A stretch of DNA of 64,000 nucleotides from Chlorobiaceae bacterium (GCA_012972825.1 JABDHL010000005.1:1-64000); one strand, 5' to 3'. Shown: positions 39,100 through 49,216, counted from the stretch's first letter. A program made the numbers and translations. The notes: generated by a model from the sequence alone, not told the origin.

Positions 39100-40167
39100 A
39101 TGCCATATAAAGCTATCTCAGGGATCGGTGAATTCGGACTGATAGACAAAATCGCTGCTATTGCGGAACCCACCCTTCATGCCGTAACACAAGTGATGGC
39201 AGGAATCGGGGATGACTGTGCTGTTTATCAACCTTCCGAAGGGCTTTTGCAGGTAGCAACAACCGATATGCTTGTCGACCAGATACATTTTGATCTCTTG
39301 ACGACACCTCTGAAACTTCTCGGAAGCAAATCCATCAGCGTCAATGTCTCAGACATCTGCGCCATGAATGCCCTGCCTCGTTATGCTCTTGTTTCCATTG
39401 CCATTCCCTCATCCTTTTCAGTTGCAATGATTGAGGAGCTTTACGGGGGTATGAGCTATGCGGCAAAGGAGTACGGACTTGCCATTGCCGGAGGCGATAC
39501 CTCTTCATCCCGTTCGGGACTTGTCATTTCAATATCGATGATCGGGGAGGTTTCCAGTGAGCAGCTAACCCGTCGATGTGGTGCCAAACCGGGAGAACTT
39601 ATCTGTGTTTCCGGAACTCTTGGCGGTTCCGCTGCCGGGCTTAAACTGCTTATGCGTGAAAAAGAGATCATGCTGGAGCATATTGAAAACAACGAGCCTT
39701 ATGATAAGAGCGTGATGGCCGACCTGAAAGAGTACAGCGATGCAATACAACACCATCTGCTGCCTCTTGCACGCATCGATATCGTAAGGTTATTGCACTC
39801 CAGGCATATCCGTCCCTCTTCGATGATCGACATCTCCGATGGACTGAGCCCGGATCTCCAGCATATCTGCCGAAGTTCAAATACAGGAGCGCTGATTCAT
39901 GAAAGCCGTATCCCTATCCATCCCAGCACTCGACGCATTGCCGATGAGCTTCAGGATGATGCTCTTACCTGGGCTTTGTCGGGTGGCGAGGAGTATCAGC
40001 TGCTTTTTACAATTCCGAAAGAGGAGTATGAGGCAATTGCCGATAATAAGGAGATATCGGTCATCGGCGAAACGACCGACACGGAAGAAGGTCTGCTGCT
40101 GAGCGATATTTACGGTATGACCATTGATCTCACTTCAATCAAGGGATTTGATCATTTCAGCTCGTAA
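39100..40167 (+). CDS. thiL: Thiamine-monophosphate kinase
   Basis: A 355-residue PurM/ThiL-fold protein: GEFGLIDKI (near 7), GIGDDCAVY (near 37), the metal-binding TTDMLVDQIHF (near 57), SVNVSDICAMNA (near 83), GGDTS (near 135) and DISDGLSPDL (near 248). It phosphorylates thiamine monophosphate to the active diphosphate. No THI-box could be recognised in the roughly 110 bases upstream. It stands alone ahead of tRNA-Leu. Confidence 0.95.
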   Translation: MPYKAISGIGEFGLIDKIAAIAEPTLHAVTQVMAGIGDDCAVYQPSEGLLQVATTDMLVDQIHFDLLTTPLKLLGSKSISVNVSDICAMNALPRYALVSIAIPSSFSVAMIEELYGGMSYAAKEYGLAIAGGDTSSSRSGLVISISMIGEVSSEQLTRRCGAKPGELICVSGTLGGSAAGLKLLMREKEIMLEHIENNEPYDKSVMADLKEYSDAIQHHLLPLARIDIVRLLHSRHIRPSSMIDISDGLSPDLQHICRSSNTGALIHESRIPIHPSTRRIADELQDDALTWALSGGEEYQLLFTIPKEEYEAIADNKEISVIGETTDTEEGLLLSDIYGMTIDLTSIKGFDHFSS

Positions 40168-40269
40168 CCGCTCCCTTTGCTTGAAAAAAAGGGTTGAGCA
40201 TGCACTATTTATTTTTGGGGAAACACGTTGAAGATAGTAAATTGCTTGCCCATGTCTCATGTTATGAAG

Positions 40270-40358
40270 GCCGAAGTGGCGGAACTGGTAGACGCCCAGG
40301 ACTTAAAATCCTGTGTTCAGCAATGGACGTACGGGTTCGATTCCCGTCTTCGGCACCA
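40270..40358 (+). tRNA. tRNA-Leu (anticodon UAA)
   Basis: A class II cloverleaf: acceptor stem GCCGAAG (40270-40276) pairs with CTTCGGC (40348-40354). The anticodon stem is CAGGA/TCCTG with loop CTTAAAA, anticodon TAA at 40304-40306. A long variable arm and a T-loop GGTTCGATTCC follow. The CCA end is encoded (40356-40358). The type II variable arm and anticodon agree on leucine. Confidence 0.97.
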
Positions 40359-40429
40359 CATCTTCCTGATAGTTACCCAATTTCTCCGATATTCAGTAAT
40401 ATTGCAACGAAAAACAAATCGTCACCAAC

Positions 40430-41806
40430 ATGAGTTCTGACTTCACGAAGATCCTGCTGACTGAGGACGAAATGCCTCGTCAATGGTATAACATTCAGGC
40501 TGATCTGCCTATACCGCTTCCACCACCTTTAGGTCCGGACGGTAAGCCGGTTGGACCGGATGCCCTTGCGAAAGTTTTTCCGATGAACCTGATTGAGCAG
40601 GAAATGAGCACTGAACGGTGGATCGATATTCCCCAGGAGATACAGGCTATCCTGAAACTATGGAGACCTTCACCGCTGACAAGGGCTAGAAGGCTTGAAG
40701 CTGCCTTGCAAACTCCTGCAAAGATTTTTTATAAAAACGAAGGTGTTTCTCCCGCCGGCAGCCATAAGCCGAATACTGCGGTCGCCCAGGCATGGTATAA
40801 CAAAGAGTTCGGCATAAAACATCTCATTACTGAAACCGGGGCCGGACAGTGGGGAAGTGCACTTGCCATGAGCTGCAAGCTTATCGGTATCGACTGCAAG
40901 GTGTTTATGGTACGTATCAGCTTCGACCAGAAGCCTTTCCGCAAAATCATGATGAAAACATGGGGAGCCGACTGCATTGCAAGCCCAAGCGATCAAACCG
41001 CAATAGGACGCAGGATTCTGGGTGAAACACCGGATACTCCGGGAAGCCTTGCCATTGCGATCAGCGAAGCTATCGAGCAAGCAGTAGAGCATGATGATAC
41101 GCGCTATGCACTGGGAAGCGTTTTAAACCATGTGATGCTGCACCAGACCATTATAGGCCTTGAAGCCCGCAAACAGCTCGAAAAAGTTGGCCTTTATCCT
41201 GATATCGTGATTGGTTGTGCTGGCGGAGGCTCGAATTTTGCAGGCATCAGTTTTCCTTTTATCTGTGATAAAATTCACGGACGAGAAGTGCAGATCATTG
41301 CAACAGAACCGGAAGCTTGCCCGACTCTCACCAGAGGCCCCTACATATATGATAACGGAGATGTAGCAAAAATGACACCACTGCTGCCAATGCACAGTCT
41401 TGGACACGGCTTTATTCCTCCTGCCATCCATGCCGGAGGATTGCGCTATCACGGTATGGCCCCGCTGGTGAGCCATGTCAAGCAGCTTGGTCTGATTGAT
41501 GCTACTGCCATTGGACAGACGGAGTGTTACGAGGCAGCTCTGCTCTTTGCCCATACCGAAGGGTTTATTCCCGCCCCGGAAACGTCACATGCCATTGCAC
41601 AGACTATCCGTGAAGCAAGAAAAGCAAAAGATGAAGGAAAGGAGAAGGTGATTCTCATGAACTGGTCGGGCCATGGACTTATGGATCTTCAGGGTTATGA
41701 TGCCTTCCTTTCAGGGAAGCTCCATGATTACCCGCTGCCCGAAGAACTCCTGCAGCACTCTCTTGCCGCAGTGAAAGACCACCCTCGGCCGCTGCAGCAG
41801 CCTTAG
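40430..41806 (+). CDS. trpB2: TrpB2-type tryptophan synthase beta chain
   Basis: A 458-residue PLP enzyme with the long N-terminal region and the [12 protein letters not shown] opening of the TrpB2 group. The PLP Lys is in AGSHKPNTA (about residue 113), and the phosphate-binding loop is [10 protein letters not shown]. TrpB2 makes tryptophan from indole and serine and usually acts without a TrpA partner, as an indole salvage enzyme. No other trp gene is nearby. It ends in a strong terminator, so it is monocistronic. Confidence 0.94.
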   Translation: MSSDFTKILLTEDEMPRQWYNIQADLPIPLPPPLGPDGKPVGPDALAKVFPMNLIEQEMSTERWIDIPQEIQAILKLWRPSPLTRARRLEAALQTPAKIFYKNEGVSPAGSHKPNTAVAQAWYNKEFGIKHLITETGAGQWGSALAMSCKLIGIDCKVFMVRISFDQKPFRKIMMKTWGADCIASPSDQTAIGRRILGETPDTPGSLAIAISEAIEQAVEHDDTRYALGSVLNHVMLHQTIIGLEARKQLEKVGLYPDIVIGCAGGGSNFAGISFPFICDKIHGREVQIIATEPEACPTLTRGPYIYDNGDVAKMTPLLPMHSLGHGFIPPAIHAGGLRYHGMAPLVSHVKQLGLIDATAIGQTECYEAALLFAHTEGFIPAPETSHAIAQTIREARKAKDEGKEKVILMNWSGHGLMDLQGYDAFLSGKLHDYPLPEELLQHSLAAVKDHPRPLQQP

Positions 41807-41814
41807 CTATACAT

Positions 41815-41841
41815 AAAAAACCCCGGAAAACGGGGTTTTTT
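41815..41841. terminator. Bidirectional rho-independent terminator
   Basis: A perfect stem CCCCG/CGGGG with a 4-base loop, flanked by AAAAAA on the left and TTTTTT on the right, so it works on both strands. It separates the convergent trpB2 and clpC genes, 9 bases after the trpB2 stop and 24 bases from the clpC stop. Confidence 0.93.
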
Positions 41842-41864
41842 ATTTCCTATTTAATTGTCAAGAC

Positions 41865-44411
41865 TTATTCTATGTCAAGCTTTTCCTCGCGTTTGCCTTT
41901 TTTTGCAGGAGTGGCTCCATCAAGAAAACGGAGCTCATTCTCCTTTTCATCAAAGGCGATCCTGATCGTGCTGCCTTCAGAAAAGCGACCTTTGAGCATC
42001 TCTTCGGCAAGTGGATCTTCCACATATTTCTGCAGGGCCCTTTTCAATGGACGTGCGCCATATTTCTGGTCATAGCCCTTATCGACAAGAAACTCCTTGG
42101 CTTTGTCGTCGATTTCGACCTCGATACCCATTTCATGGAGCCTCTTGAAAAGCTTGCCGGCAGTAATATCAATAATTTTGAAAATATGCTGTTTTTCGAG
42201 CGGGTGAAACACTATAATATCATCGATACGATTCAGGAACTCTGGATTGAACACCCGCTTAAGAGCATCTTCGATGGTTGACTTCATGGCCTTGTAGTTT
42301 CCGGTGGAATCATCAGGAGCTGTAAAGCCCATGCCTGATCCTGCACCGAAACTTTTAATGTCTTTAGCACCAATGTTCGATGTCATGATGATGATGGTAT
42401 TGCGGAAGTCAACCTTTCTACCCATTCCATCTGTCAACACGCCTTCATCGAGTACCTGAAGCAGGATGTTGAACACATCGGGATGGGCCTTCTCAATCTC
42501 ATCGATAAGAACGACTGAATAGGGCTTACGACGAACTTTTTCCGTCAGTTGACCGCCCTCTTCATAACCGACATATCCCGGAGGCGCCCCAACAAGACGA
42601 CTGACCGAAAACTTCTCCATATACTCACTCATATCGGCTCTGATAAGGGCATCCTCAGTGTCAAAAATATATCGGGTCAATGCCTTGGCAAGCTCTGTTT
42701 TACCGACACCGGTAGGACCTAGAAAAATAAATGATCCAATAGGACGCGAGGGATCTTTCAAACCCGCACGTGTACGCTGTATTGCCTTGGTTATCTTTTT
42801 AATTGCCTCATCCTGACCGATAACCTCTTTTGTAAGATCTGCCTCCATGGTGAGGAGTCTTTTTGATTCCGACTGTGCGACCCTTGCTACCGGAATACCG
42901 GTCATCATAGCGATAACAGAGGTAATATCGGGCTCTGTGACATCGTATATGCTTTCTGACGCCCTGTCTTCCCACTCCTGTTTGGCATGATCAAGGGCAT
43001 CAAGAAGATTTTTCTCCTTGTCGCGAAGCCTTGCAGCTTCTTCGAAATTCTGCATCTTCACGACCTGATTCTTCTCTGCCTTGATTTCCTCTATGGATTT
43101 TTCAAGCTCAAGAATCTCCTTAGGAACATGTATGTTGCTTAAATGAACCCTTGCACCCGCCTCATCCATAACATCAATGGCTTTATCGGGAAGAAAGCGA
43201 TCTGTGATATAACGCTCGGAAAGCTTTACTGCTTTTTCGATAGCGTCTTCAGAATAGTTCACATGGTGATGTGCTTCATACTTCGATTTGATATTGTTGA
43301 GAATCTGGATGGTCTCATCAACCGAGGTCGGCTCAACCATGATTTTCTGAAACCTCCGGTCGAGAGCGCCGTCTTTTTCAATAAACTGTCGGTATTCGTC
43401 AAGCGTGGTTGCTCCAATACACTGCAGTTCACCACGTGCAAGTGCGGGCTTGAAGATATTGCTTGCGTCGAGTGAACCAGAAGCTCCACCGGCCCCGACA
43501 ATGGTATGCAGTTCATCGATGAACAAAATCACATCGCGCGACCGCTCGAGTTCATTCATGAGGGCTTTCATCCTCTCTTCAAACTGACCTCTGTACTTGG
43601 TTCCGGCAACAAGCGCAGCCAGGTCAAGGGCAACTACCCTCTTGTCGTAGAGAACTCTCGATACCTTACGCTGTACAATCTTGAGCGCAAGGCCTTCAGC
43701 AATGGCAGTCTTTCCAACGCCAGGTTCTCCTATAAGGACCGGATTGTTCTTTTTTCTGCGGCTCAGAACCTGTGCTACACGTTCGATCTCTTTTTCACGT
43801 CCGATGATAGGATCAAGCTTGTCCTCAAGGGCAAGACGGGTAAGATCGCGACCAAAGTTGTCGAGTACGGGGGTCTTGGTTCTCTCGCCTTTTCGCGGAT
43901 CTGCTTTCTTTGGCTGACGTTCTGCCCCCCCAGACGAGTATGCTCCCTCCATTGGCGGCTCGTCGGACTCACTCCTGCTGCTGGTAATATTCGTGAGTTC
44001 ATCCCTTACGAGATCGTAGGTAACGCCGAACTGTTCAAGAATCTGCGCGGCAATATTATCGTCACCTTTCATGATTGACAGCAGGAGATGTTCAGTTCCT
44101 ATCACACTTGACTTGCAGATTTTTGCTTCGAGATAGGTAATTTTCAGAACCTTCTCTGCCTGCTTCGTAAGAGGCACATTACCCATCTGGGTTGCAGGAA
44201 CCTTAGCATGAGTGCTTTCCTCAATTTTCTGTTTGAGGCTGTATAAATCTATCTTGAGGTTCTTCAATATCCTGGCCCCAATACCTTCGCCTTCCTTTAT
44301 AAGACCAAGAAGAAGATGCTCGGTGCCGATATAGTCATGACCTAACCTGAGCGCTTCCTCCCGACTCAGGCGAATGACATCCTGTACTCTATTTGAAAAA
44401 TTGCCTTCCAT
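41865..44411 (-). CDS. clpC: ATP-dependent Clp protease ATPase subunit ClpC
   Basis: An 848-residue AAA+ unfoldase. It has two Clp N repeats (1-145), a linker, AAA1 with Walker A GEPGVGKT (near 226), a UVR-containing middle region (about 425-470, with [15 protein letters not shown]), AAA2 with GPTGVGKT (near 564) and a C-terminal D2-small domain. It feeds proteins to ClpP. The UVR-type middle domain marks ClpC rather than ClpA or ClpB. No CIRCE element or other heat-shock operator was seen in the 176 bases upstream. It is monocistronic, with the terminator above at its end. Confidence 0.96.
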   Translation of the reverse strand: MEGNFSNRVQDVIRLSREEALRLGHDYIGTEHLLLGLIKEGEGIGARILKNLKIDLYSLKQKIEESTHAKVPATQMGNVPLTKQAEKVLKITYLEAKICKSSVIGTEHLLLSIMKGDDNIAAQILEQFGVTYDLVRDELTNITSSRSESDEPPMEGAYSSGGAERQPKKADPRKGERTKTPVLDNFGRDLTRLALEDKLDPIIGREKEIERVAQVLSRRKKNNPVLIGEPGVGKTAIAEGLALKIVQRKVSRVLYDKRVVALDLAALVAGTKYRGQFEERMKALMNELERSRDVILFIDELHTIVGAGGASGSLDASNIFKPALARGELQCIGATTLDEYRQFIEKDGALDRRFQKIMVEPTSVDETIQILNNIKSKYEAHHHVNYSEDAIEKAVKLSERYITDRFLPDKAIDVMDEAGARVHLSNIHVPKEILELEKSIEEIKAEKNQVVKMQNFEEAARLRDKEKNLLDALDHAKQEWEDRASESIYDVTEPDITSVIAMMTGIPVARVAQSESKRLLTMEADLTKEVIGQDEAIKKITKAIQRTRAGLKDPSRPIGSFIFLGPTGVGKTELAKALTRYIFDTEDALIRADMSEYMEKFSVSRLVGAPPGYVGYEEGGQLTEKVRRKPYSVVLIDEIEKAHPDVFNILLQVLDEGVLTDGMGRKVDFRNTIIIMTSNIGAKDIKSFGAGSGMGFTAPDDSTGNYKAMKSTIEDALKRVFNPEFLNRIDDIIVFHPLEKQHIFKIIDITAGKLFKRLHEMGIEVEIDDKAKEFLVDKGYDQKYGARPLKRALQKYVEDPLAEEMLKGRFSEGSTIRIAFDEKENELRFLDGATPAKKGKREEKLDIE

Positions 44412-44587
44412 TCTTTAATTATCGGTATAATTGTTATGAATATCCTGTATCAAACATATTCTGCTCTCTGTGTCTGAAAACATGAACTAAAAAGATTTAT
44501 TCATAAAGATAGCTACTTATAAAACCAATTCCATAAATCAGAAAACTCTTTTGACCGGTTAAAGGTTCTTTCTTTCCTCGATCCTCT

Positions 44588-45058
44588 ATGAATGTTCAGC
44601 ATATCCTTATCAACGACAGTAATCCCGAGCACCGTGAATTATCAATTTACCGGACCGGAACAGTAAACAGGATAAGGCTTCAGGACAAAACCTACACAAC
44701 ATACAGCTCCCTTGCAATGGACAGCCACGACTATGCCGCGTTTTTCCATTATGGCATGGCTGAGGCTTTAAACAAACTGCCATTCCTTTCTGAAAGCAAC
44801 AACGGACTTGACAGCTGGGATGAGGCTTTTCTGCATAACAGCAGGCTTGAATTGATGAACGGCATTATCGATGAATGCACAGCTTCAATCAATCCGGAAA
44901 ACAAGGAAATAATCCTGCTCGGCTGGCAGGATCAACCGTTGCGGACAGCTTACTTCCGTGACATTGATCCGGCAAGGTTTCTTGCTTTTATTGTCGATCT
45001 CAAGCAGTTTGTCGAGGAATCAAAAGCACAAGGGTGCGATCTGGAGTTTATGCTGTAA
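44588..45058 (+). CDS. Uncharacterised protein (156 aa)
   Basis: I do not recognise a family. The product is acidic, without signal peptide, transmembrane segment or cysteine pair arrangement, and has an internal HYGMAEAL stretch and the pattern GWQDQPLRTAYFRDID near residue 115. It is divergent from clpC (176-base gap), so the two may share a control region. Coding quality looks real: a long frame with an ATG and codon use like its neighbours. Confidence 0.65.
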   Translation: MNVQHILINDSNPEHRELSIYRTGTVNRIRLQDKTYTTYSSLAMDSHDYAAFFHYGMAEALNKLPFLSESNNGLDSWDEAFLHNSRLELMNGIIDECTASINPENKEIILLGWQDQPLRTAYFRDIDPARFLAFIVDLKQFVEESKAQGCDLEFML

Positions 45059-45172
45059 AGAGTGTAAAGAATCTATGGCATTTCCTGTTCTGAAAACCGG
45101 AGTTGCGATACACTCTCCCCATGCATTCTTCACTGTTATCATCGATTGGGCTGAAAAAACGATACCGCTAAG

Positions 45173-45997
45173 CTATTCCTGCTGAACTGGCGGATCCGAA
45201 TAGAGAAACTGGTAGTGCAAGGCACTGGTAAGCTTGGTACTATTAACTATTTTATAAGAAACAGGCTCTGTAGAAGATGCAAAGGGAGGTAATAATATGC
45301 CGTTTTCTTCCGCAGCTTTAGTGTAGTAATCTCGTCGCAGGGGGTGAACCGGACTGCAGGCATTGAACACCTCGCCCCACTGCTGCAGACGAATGATCTC
45401 TAAGATTATCCTGATACAATCATCGCGATGTATGAAGTTCATCGGCTGATCTGGATTGACAATCTCTTTCATGCTGGAAAGATACTTTTCCGGGTTACGG
45501 TCATAACCGATCAAACCGCCAAAGCGCAGCACAGTAGTCTGAAACCCGCTCTCCTGCATCAGCATCTCCTCGACAAGCAGCAGAGCCTGGCCTGACAGGG
45601 TTTCAGGATCAACAGCATCCTCTTCGGTAACCTCCCTGTTGAGGGATGGATAGACCGACGTCGAACTTACAAACAGCACCGAGCGAACAGGCGATTGGCC
45701 AAGAGCATCGATAAGGGAAGAAAACTGTTCAATATGGTACTCAACAATATCGTCGCGCCTCTCAGGCGGTATGTTGACAATTAGAATATCGCTGTGCAGA
45801 AATTCGGTAATATCGTCTCCGGTCACCTCCGGATCGAGCTCAACCAGAAAAGGTTCAAGTCCTGCATCACGAAGTGTTTCAAGGTTTTCTTCGTTCGTCG
45901 TCGATCCCTTGACCAGATAGCCAGCTTTAACAAGCGCTTTTGCCAGTGGCAGTCCAAGCCAGCCGCATCCGAGAATAGTGATGGTTTCTTTTTGCAT
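45173..45997 (-). CDS. NAD(P)-dependent epimerase/dehydratase-like (YeeZ-type) protein
   Basis: A 274-residue extended SDR-fold protein with the dinucleotide motif ILGCGWLGLPLA (8-19), NIPPERRDD (near 76), SSTSVYP (near 110) and VLRFGGLIGYDRNPEK (near 155-170). The YxxxK catalytic pair typical of SDRs is not obvious (the usual position reads SGQALLLVEE), so it may be a non-catalytic or an atypical reductase. E. coli YeeZ has the same start. The substrate is unknown. It is convergent with the unrecognised gene at 44588. Confidence 0.8.
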   Translation of the reverse strand: MQKETITILGCGWLGLPLAKALVKAGYLVKGSTTNEENLETLRDAGLEPFLVELDPEVTGDDITEFLHSDILIVNIPPERRDDIVEYHIEQFSSLIDALGQSPVRSVLFVSSTSVYPSLNREVTEEDAVDPETLSGQALLLVEEMLMQESGFQTTVLRFGGLIGYDRNPEKYLSSMKEIVNPDQPMNFIHRDDCIRIILEIIRLQQWGEVFNACSPVHPLRRDYYTKAAEENGILLPPFASSTEPVSYKIVNSTKLTSALHYQFLYSDPPVQQE

Positions 45998-46070
45998 GAA
46001 AGTGTTTTGCGATTACGCTAGTTCAATGAGCTAATGTACAGGATCGGTTGCTGCATTTCAACAGAATTCA

Positions 46071-46111
46071 GCCTGAGTTTTAGCCTTTCGTCCGGTAAAA
46101 AAACCTCAGGC
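46071..46111. terminator. Imperfect stem-loop at end of CWC gene
   Basis: GCCTGAG (46071-46077) pairs with CTCAGGC (46105-46111), extended by TTTT/AAAA with one bulged base. It includes the stop of the CWC gene on the minus strand. No clear T-run follows, so it is a weak candidate. Confidence 0.3.
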
Positions 46112-46327
46112 ACTTTCTCCTGAACCGGCTTTTGCAATCAACTCGTCGAGACAGGTGCTGCAGACGCATGTTGTATAGCGTTCGGCAAGATGCTCTTTCA
46201 CTTCAATCGGAACGACTCTTGTTGCGCACCAGCATGCTGGCGAAAGGCTGCAGGTAAACGATTTTCCGCATTGAGGACAGGTTACGGTTTTTCCGCTGTC
46301 GGTTGTCTGATCGATGGAATTTGTCAT
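46106..46327 (-). CDS. Cysteine-rich CWC family protein
   Basis: A 73-residue protein with a zinc-ribbon-like CPQCGKSFTC, then ACWCA and CVCSTCLDEL: eight cysteines in the CWC pattern. The family is widespread and small, and its role is unknown; metal binding is likely. It lies 36 bases after the stop of glpK on the same strand, so it is probably the second gene of that transcript. Confidence 0.85.
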   Translation of the reverse strand: MTNSIDQTTDSGKTVTCPQCGKSFTCSLSPACWCATRVVPIEVKEHLAERYTTCVCSTCLDELIAKAGSGESA

Positions 46328-46363
46328 TGTATTTCATTGATTTATGATTGAATGAATTCTCAG

Positions 46364-47815
46364 CTATACAGCCATAGTCTGGCGCAGAGCTTTCTGCCAT
46401 CCGTTTAAAAGCATCTCTCTTGCTTCTTGCTCCATGGCAGGTGTGTAGATGCTTTGTACCTTATGCAACGCCAGAAGCTCATGGCTTGATTTCCATATTC
46501 CTGTCTGCAATCCGGCAAGATACGCAACGCCGAGCGATGTCGATTCGATATTTGCCGGTTTCAAGATCGGAACATCCAGGATATCTGCCTGAAACTGCAT
46601 AAGGAATGAGTTGTTCACTGCCCCTCCATCAACCATGAGCTCTTTCGGAACGATTCCTGTGTCAGCCACCATAGCCTGGAAAACATCGCAGGACTGATAG
46701 GCTATCGATTCGAGGGCTGCGCGGACTATATGATTTCTGTTAGTGCCTCTCGTCAGCCCGACCATGGCTCCCCGTGCCTCCATCTTCCAATGGGGTGCAC
46801 CAAGACCTACAAAAGCTGGCACGATATAAACCCCTGCATTCGTCGAGGCTTCACGCGCCATTGTCTCGGATTCCCCTGCGTTCTTAATCAGCTTCAGCTC
46901 ATCCCTCAGCCACTGAACCACTGCTCCGCCGATAAAGACCGATCCCTCAAGAGCGTAACATGGCATGCCCGCCGCATTGATTGCAAGCGTTGTCAGGAGG
47001 CCGTTATGCGACTGAATAATAGTATCACCCGTGTTCATAACCATGAAGCAGCCGGTACCATAGGTATTCTTGATTGACGCAGGTTCGAAACAACACTGTC
47101 CAAAAAGAGCTGCCTGCTGATCGCCCGCAACAGCGGCAATCGGCACACCATCAAGCTCTTCCAAAGCTGTCACCCTGCCGAAATCATCCATTGAGTTTCT
47201 GGCTTCAGGCAAAAGCAATGCAGGTATCTCAAAAAGTGCAAGCAGCTCTTCATCCCACTTTTTCTCCCTGATATTAAAGAGCAGAGTTCTTGATGCATTG
47301 GTGAAATCGGTTGCATGTACCCTGCCTCCGGTCAGTTTCCAGACCAGCCAGGTATCAACTGTACCGAAAAGAAGGTTATCTGGATTGAGAGATGAACAAT
47401 GATCAAGAATCCATCGGACTTTTGTTGCGCTGAAGTAGGCATCAAGCGGCAGTCCGGTTTTTGCTGTGATACTCTCTTGTTCCGCTTCGTATCGACGACA
47501 CAGTTCGCTGGTTCTTCTGCATTGCCAGACAATGGCATTATGAACCGGTTCGCCGGTTATCCTGTCCCAGACAATGGTGGTTTCACGCTGATTCGTAATG
47601 CCAATGGCGGCAATAGGTTGCGAACATTGAGCTTTCAGTTCCTTCACACACCGCACAACGCTCTGCCAGATCTCTTGCGGATCGTGCTCTACCCACCCTG
47701 CCTGGGGATAACGCTGGGTTAACTCACGGTACGCTTTCGCAACAACTCCACCCTTCGTGTCACAGAGTATGCAGGTGGTTCCTGTTGTGCCCTGATCGAT
47801 TGCCAGAATTGCCAT
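46364..47815 (-). CDS. glpK: Glycerol kinase
   Basis: A 483-residue FGGY kinase: DQGTTGTTC at 6-14, GITNQRETT (near 72), the FTNASRTLLFN motif (near 167), GDQQAALFGQCC (near 227), GTGCFMVMNTG (near 245) and the C-terminal GGAVNNSFLMQFQADIL. It converts glycerol to glycerol 3-phosphate for phospholipids or carbon use. The length is typical (about 490-500). No glpF or glpD is near. It is followed by the CWC gene and preceded, 21 bases away, by the unrecognised gene at 47837 on the same strand, so a three-gene transcript is likely. Confidence 0.95.
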   Translation of the reverse strand: MAILAIDQGTTGTTCILCDTKGGVVAKAYRELTQRYPQAGWVEHDPQEIWQSVVRCVKELKAQCSQPIAAIGITNQRETTIVWDRITGEPVHNAIVWQCRRTSELCRRYEAEQESITAKTGLPLDAYFSATKVRWILDHCSSLNPDNLLFGTVDTWLVWKLTGGRVHATDFTNASRTLLFNIREKKWDEELLALFEIPALLLPEARNSMDDFGRVTALEELDGVPIAAVAGDQQAALFGQCCFEPASIKNTYGTGCFMVMNTGDTIIQSHNGLLTTLAINAAGMPCYALEGSVFIGGAVVQWLRDELKLIKNAGESETMAREASTNAGVYIVPAFVGLGAPHWKMEARGAMVGLTRGTNRNHIVRAALESIAYQSCDVFQAMVADTGIVPKELMVDGGAVNNSFLMQFQADILDVPILKPANIESTSLGVAYLAGLQTGIWKSSHELLALHKVQSIYTPAMEQEAREMLLNGWQKALRQTMAV

Positions 47816-47836
47816 GCTTTATTATTCATGCGTTGC

Positions 47837-48577
47837 CTAAATCAGCCAGAAATCGTGAATGTCAAGGTGAATCAAGACCGGCCCTCCGAGCGGCTTGCCT
47901 TTCGGCCCCTTCGGGGTTACCCTCCTTATTGAGGGATAAACAAGTCCTGAGCTGTTTTGCGCATGCTTCAGAACAACATTGGATGCGGCTGCAAGCGGAC
48001 TGATGATATCTGCAGTATAGTCATGCTGCATCAGGAGGCCGGTCTCGGGGTCAAACCTGAATCGCTGAACCCTGCTGTGGGTAGGAATCTCACCAGGAAA
48101 TCGAGCCTCCAGCAAACCCGGTTCAAGCTCCTTCCAGACGATGTCCTCACGCATAAGCAACGCCGGAAGGGTAAAATAATTCCAGGATGCATAGTTGGCA
48201 AAATAGGACATATCGAGGTCGTCCCAGTAGAATAACCTTCTGCCAATTTTGAAATAATTCCGAGCATTCTTCCGCTCTGACAGAACCTTGCCTTCCTGAT
48301 TATCCAGACGGACATCAAGACCATCAAGCACTCCCGTAATGCCAAGGTTTCGGCCAATCGGGGTCAATTTGGAAAATGGCCTGTGAACATCCAAAATCAT
48401 TCTGGCATGGCGGAAAAACGGTCGCCGTTTCAGGGTAAACGCCAGTCCGGAAGCACTTATCTCAGTTTCCAGAGTTTTGGCATTTTGCCAAAGCGCACGT
48501 CCGCCATAGGCGGCAATTGCTTTTTCTGCTGTTTCTGTCAGGCTCATAGAAGTATCTGGTAGCTCTTGCAATATCAA
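47837..48577 (-). CDS. Uncharacterised protein (246 aa)
   Basis: I do not recognise a named family with certainty. The protein has no signal peptide or membrane segment and is rich in aromatic and basic residues (RRLFYWDDLDMSYFANYASWNYF near 115-140), with RVQRFRFDPETGLLMQHDY near 175. The pattern suggests a lipocalin- or barrel-like fold, but this is a guess. An internal Met at 48547 gives a slightly shorter protein. It sits directly upstream of glpK on the same strand. Confidence 0.7.
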   Translation of the reverse strand: MILQELPDTSMSLTETAEKAIAAYGGRALWQNAKTLETEISASGLAFTLKRRPFFRHARMILDVHRPFSKLTPIGRNLGITGVLDGLDVRLDNQEGKVLSERKNARNYFKIGRRLFYWDDLDMSYFANYASWNYFTLPALLMREDIVWKELEPGLLEARFPGEIPTHSRVQRFRFDPETGLLMQHDYTADIISPLAAASNVVLKHAQNSSGLVYPSIRRVTPKGPKGKPLGGPVLIHLDIHDFWLI

Positions 48578-48612
48578 ATATAAACAATCTGGATTCAGAA
48601 TTAATTTATCAC

Positions 48613-48641
48613 TGAGCTGTTACTCCACGGTACTCAGCTCA
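48613..48641. other. Intergenic hairpin
   Basis: A 7-bp stem TGAGCTG/CAGCTCA with a 15-base loop that can form a further TAC/GTA pairing. It lies between the divergent 47837 gene and the antitoxin at 48789. Its role is unknown; it may be an operator or part of a leader. Confidence 0.3.
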
Positions 48642-48788
48642 TCAATACATTGAGAAGATATACCTGCACCGTTTGTTATTTTCATCCAGTCTGGTGTTTG
48701 TAATAAGCTGATTGTGACTTTTGCAACAAAACCTGATATCTTTGAAAAGTTACAAATTTTATGATCACTACAGGGAGGCAAAAGAACT

Positions 48789-49013
48789 ATGGAAAATCAA
48801 CTCGAATTACTTGAAGCTGAAGCAATGAAACTGTCATCAGCTGAACGTGCAGTTTTTGCCCAGCTTTTACTCGCCAGTTTAAACGAAGATACCGAAATTG
48901 AGGAAGCTTGGGCTATCGAAACCGAACGAAGAATTGCCGAGATCGAGAGTGGCACAACCCATGTCATTCCTATCGCTGATGCACTTGCACAGGTTCGCGC
49001 AGCACTGAAATGA
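48789..49013 (+). CDS. Addiction module antitoxin component (TIGR02574-type)
   Basis: A 74-residue acidic protein of the putative addiction module component family: MENQLELLEAEAMKLSSAER, LLASLNEDTEIEEAW, ETERRIAEIESG. A good RBS (GGGAGG, 48773-48778) lies 10 bases before the ATG. The family's antitoxins neutralise a RelE/ParE toxin encoded next door. Here the stop overlaps the toxin start (ATGA), but the toxin is truncated (next entry), so the antitoxin appears orphaned. Confidence 0.88.
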   Translation: MENQLELLEAEAMKLSSAERAVFAQLLLASLNEDTEIEEAWAIETERRIAEIESGTTHVIPIADALAQVRAALK

Positions 49014-49216
49014 AACTCGTCATTGCACCAGCTGCACTTTCCGAACTGCACGATGCTGCTGCATTCTTCAGCCCTCCTCCATCAAAGCAAGATCAACATT
49101 TGGCAAGGAATCAACTGGCAACTGCCGTCACTCTCCCTGCTTCTCCACAAGATATTTCCAGTACTTCATGGGCATGTTTGATTTCTGGAGGCGGGGGTTT
49201 TTGCGGTCAGGTATAG
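49010..49216 (+). pseudogene. Truncated RelE/ParE toxin remnant
   Basis: The first 20 or so codons (MKLVIAPAALSELHDAAAFF) match the N-terminal strand and helix of a RelE/ParE toxin, and the start overlaps the antitoxin stop in the usual way. After that the frame loses all similarity, becomes Pro/Ser/Gln-rich, and from 49128 on runs antisense into the end of the DUF4130 gene. A full toxin would be about 95 residues. Other frames do not restore it, so a deletion removed the C-terminal three quarters. Confidence 0.75.

Noticed and set aside
44412-44587. Heat-shock operator (CIRCE or similar) before clpC
   Set aside because: I looked for TTAGCACTC-type inverted arms and saw none.
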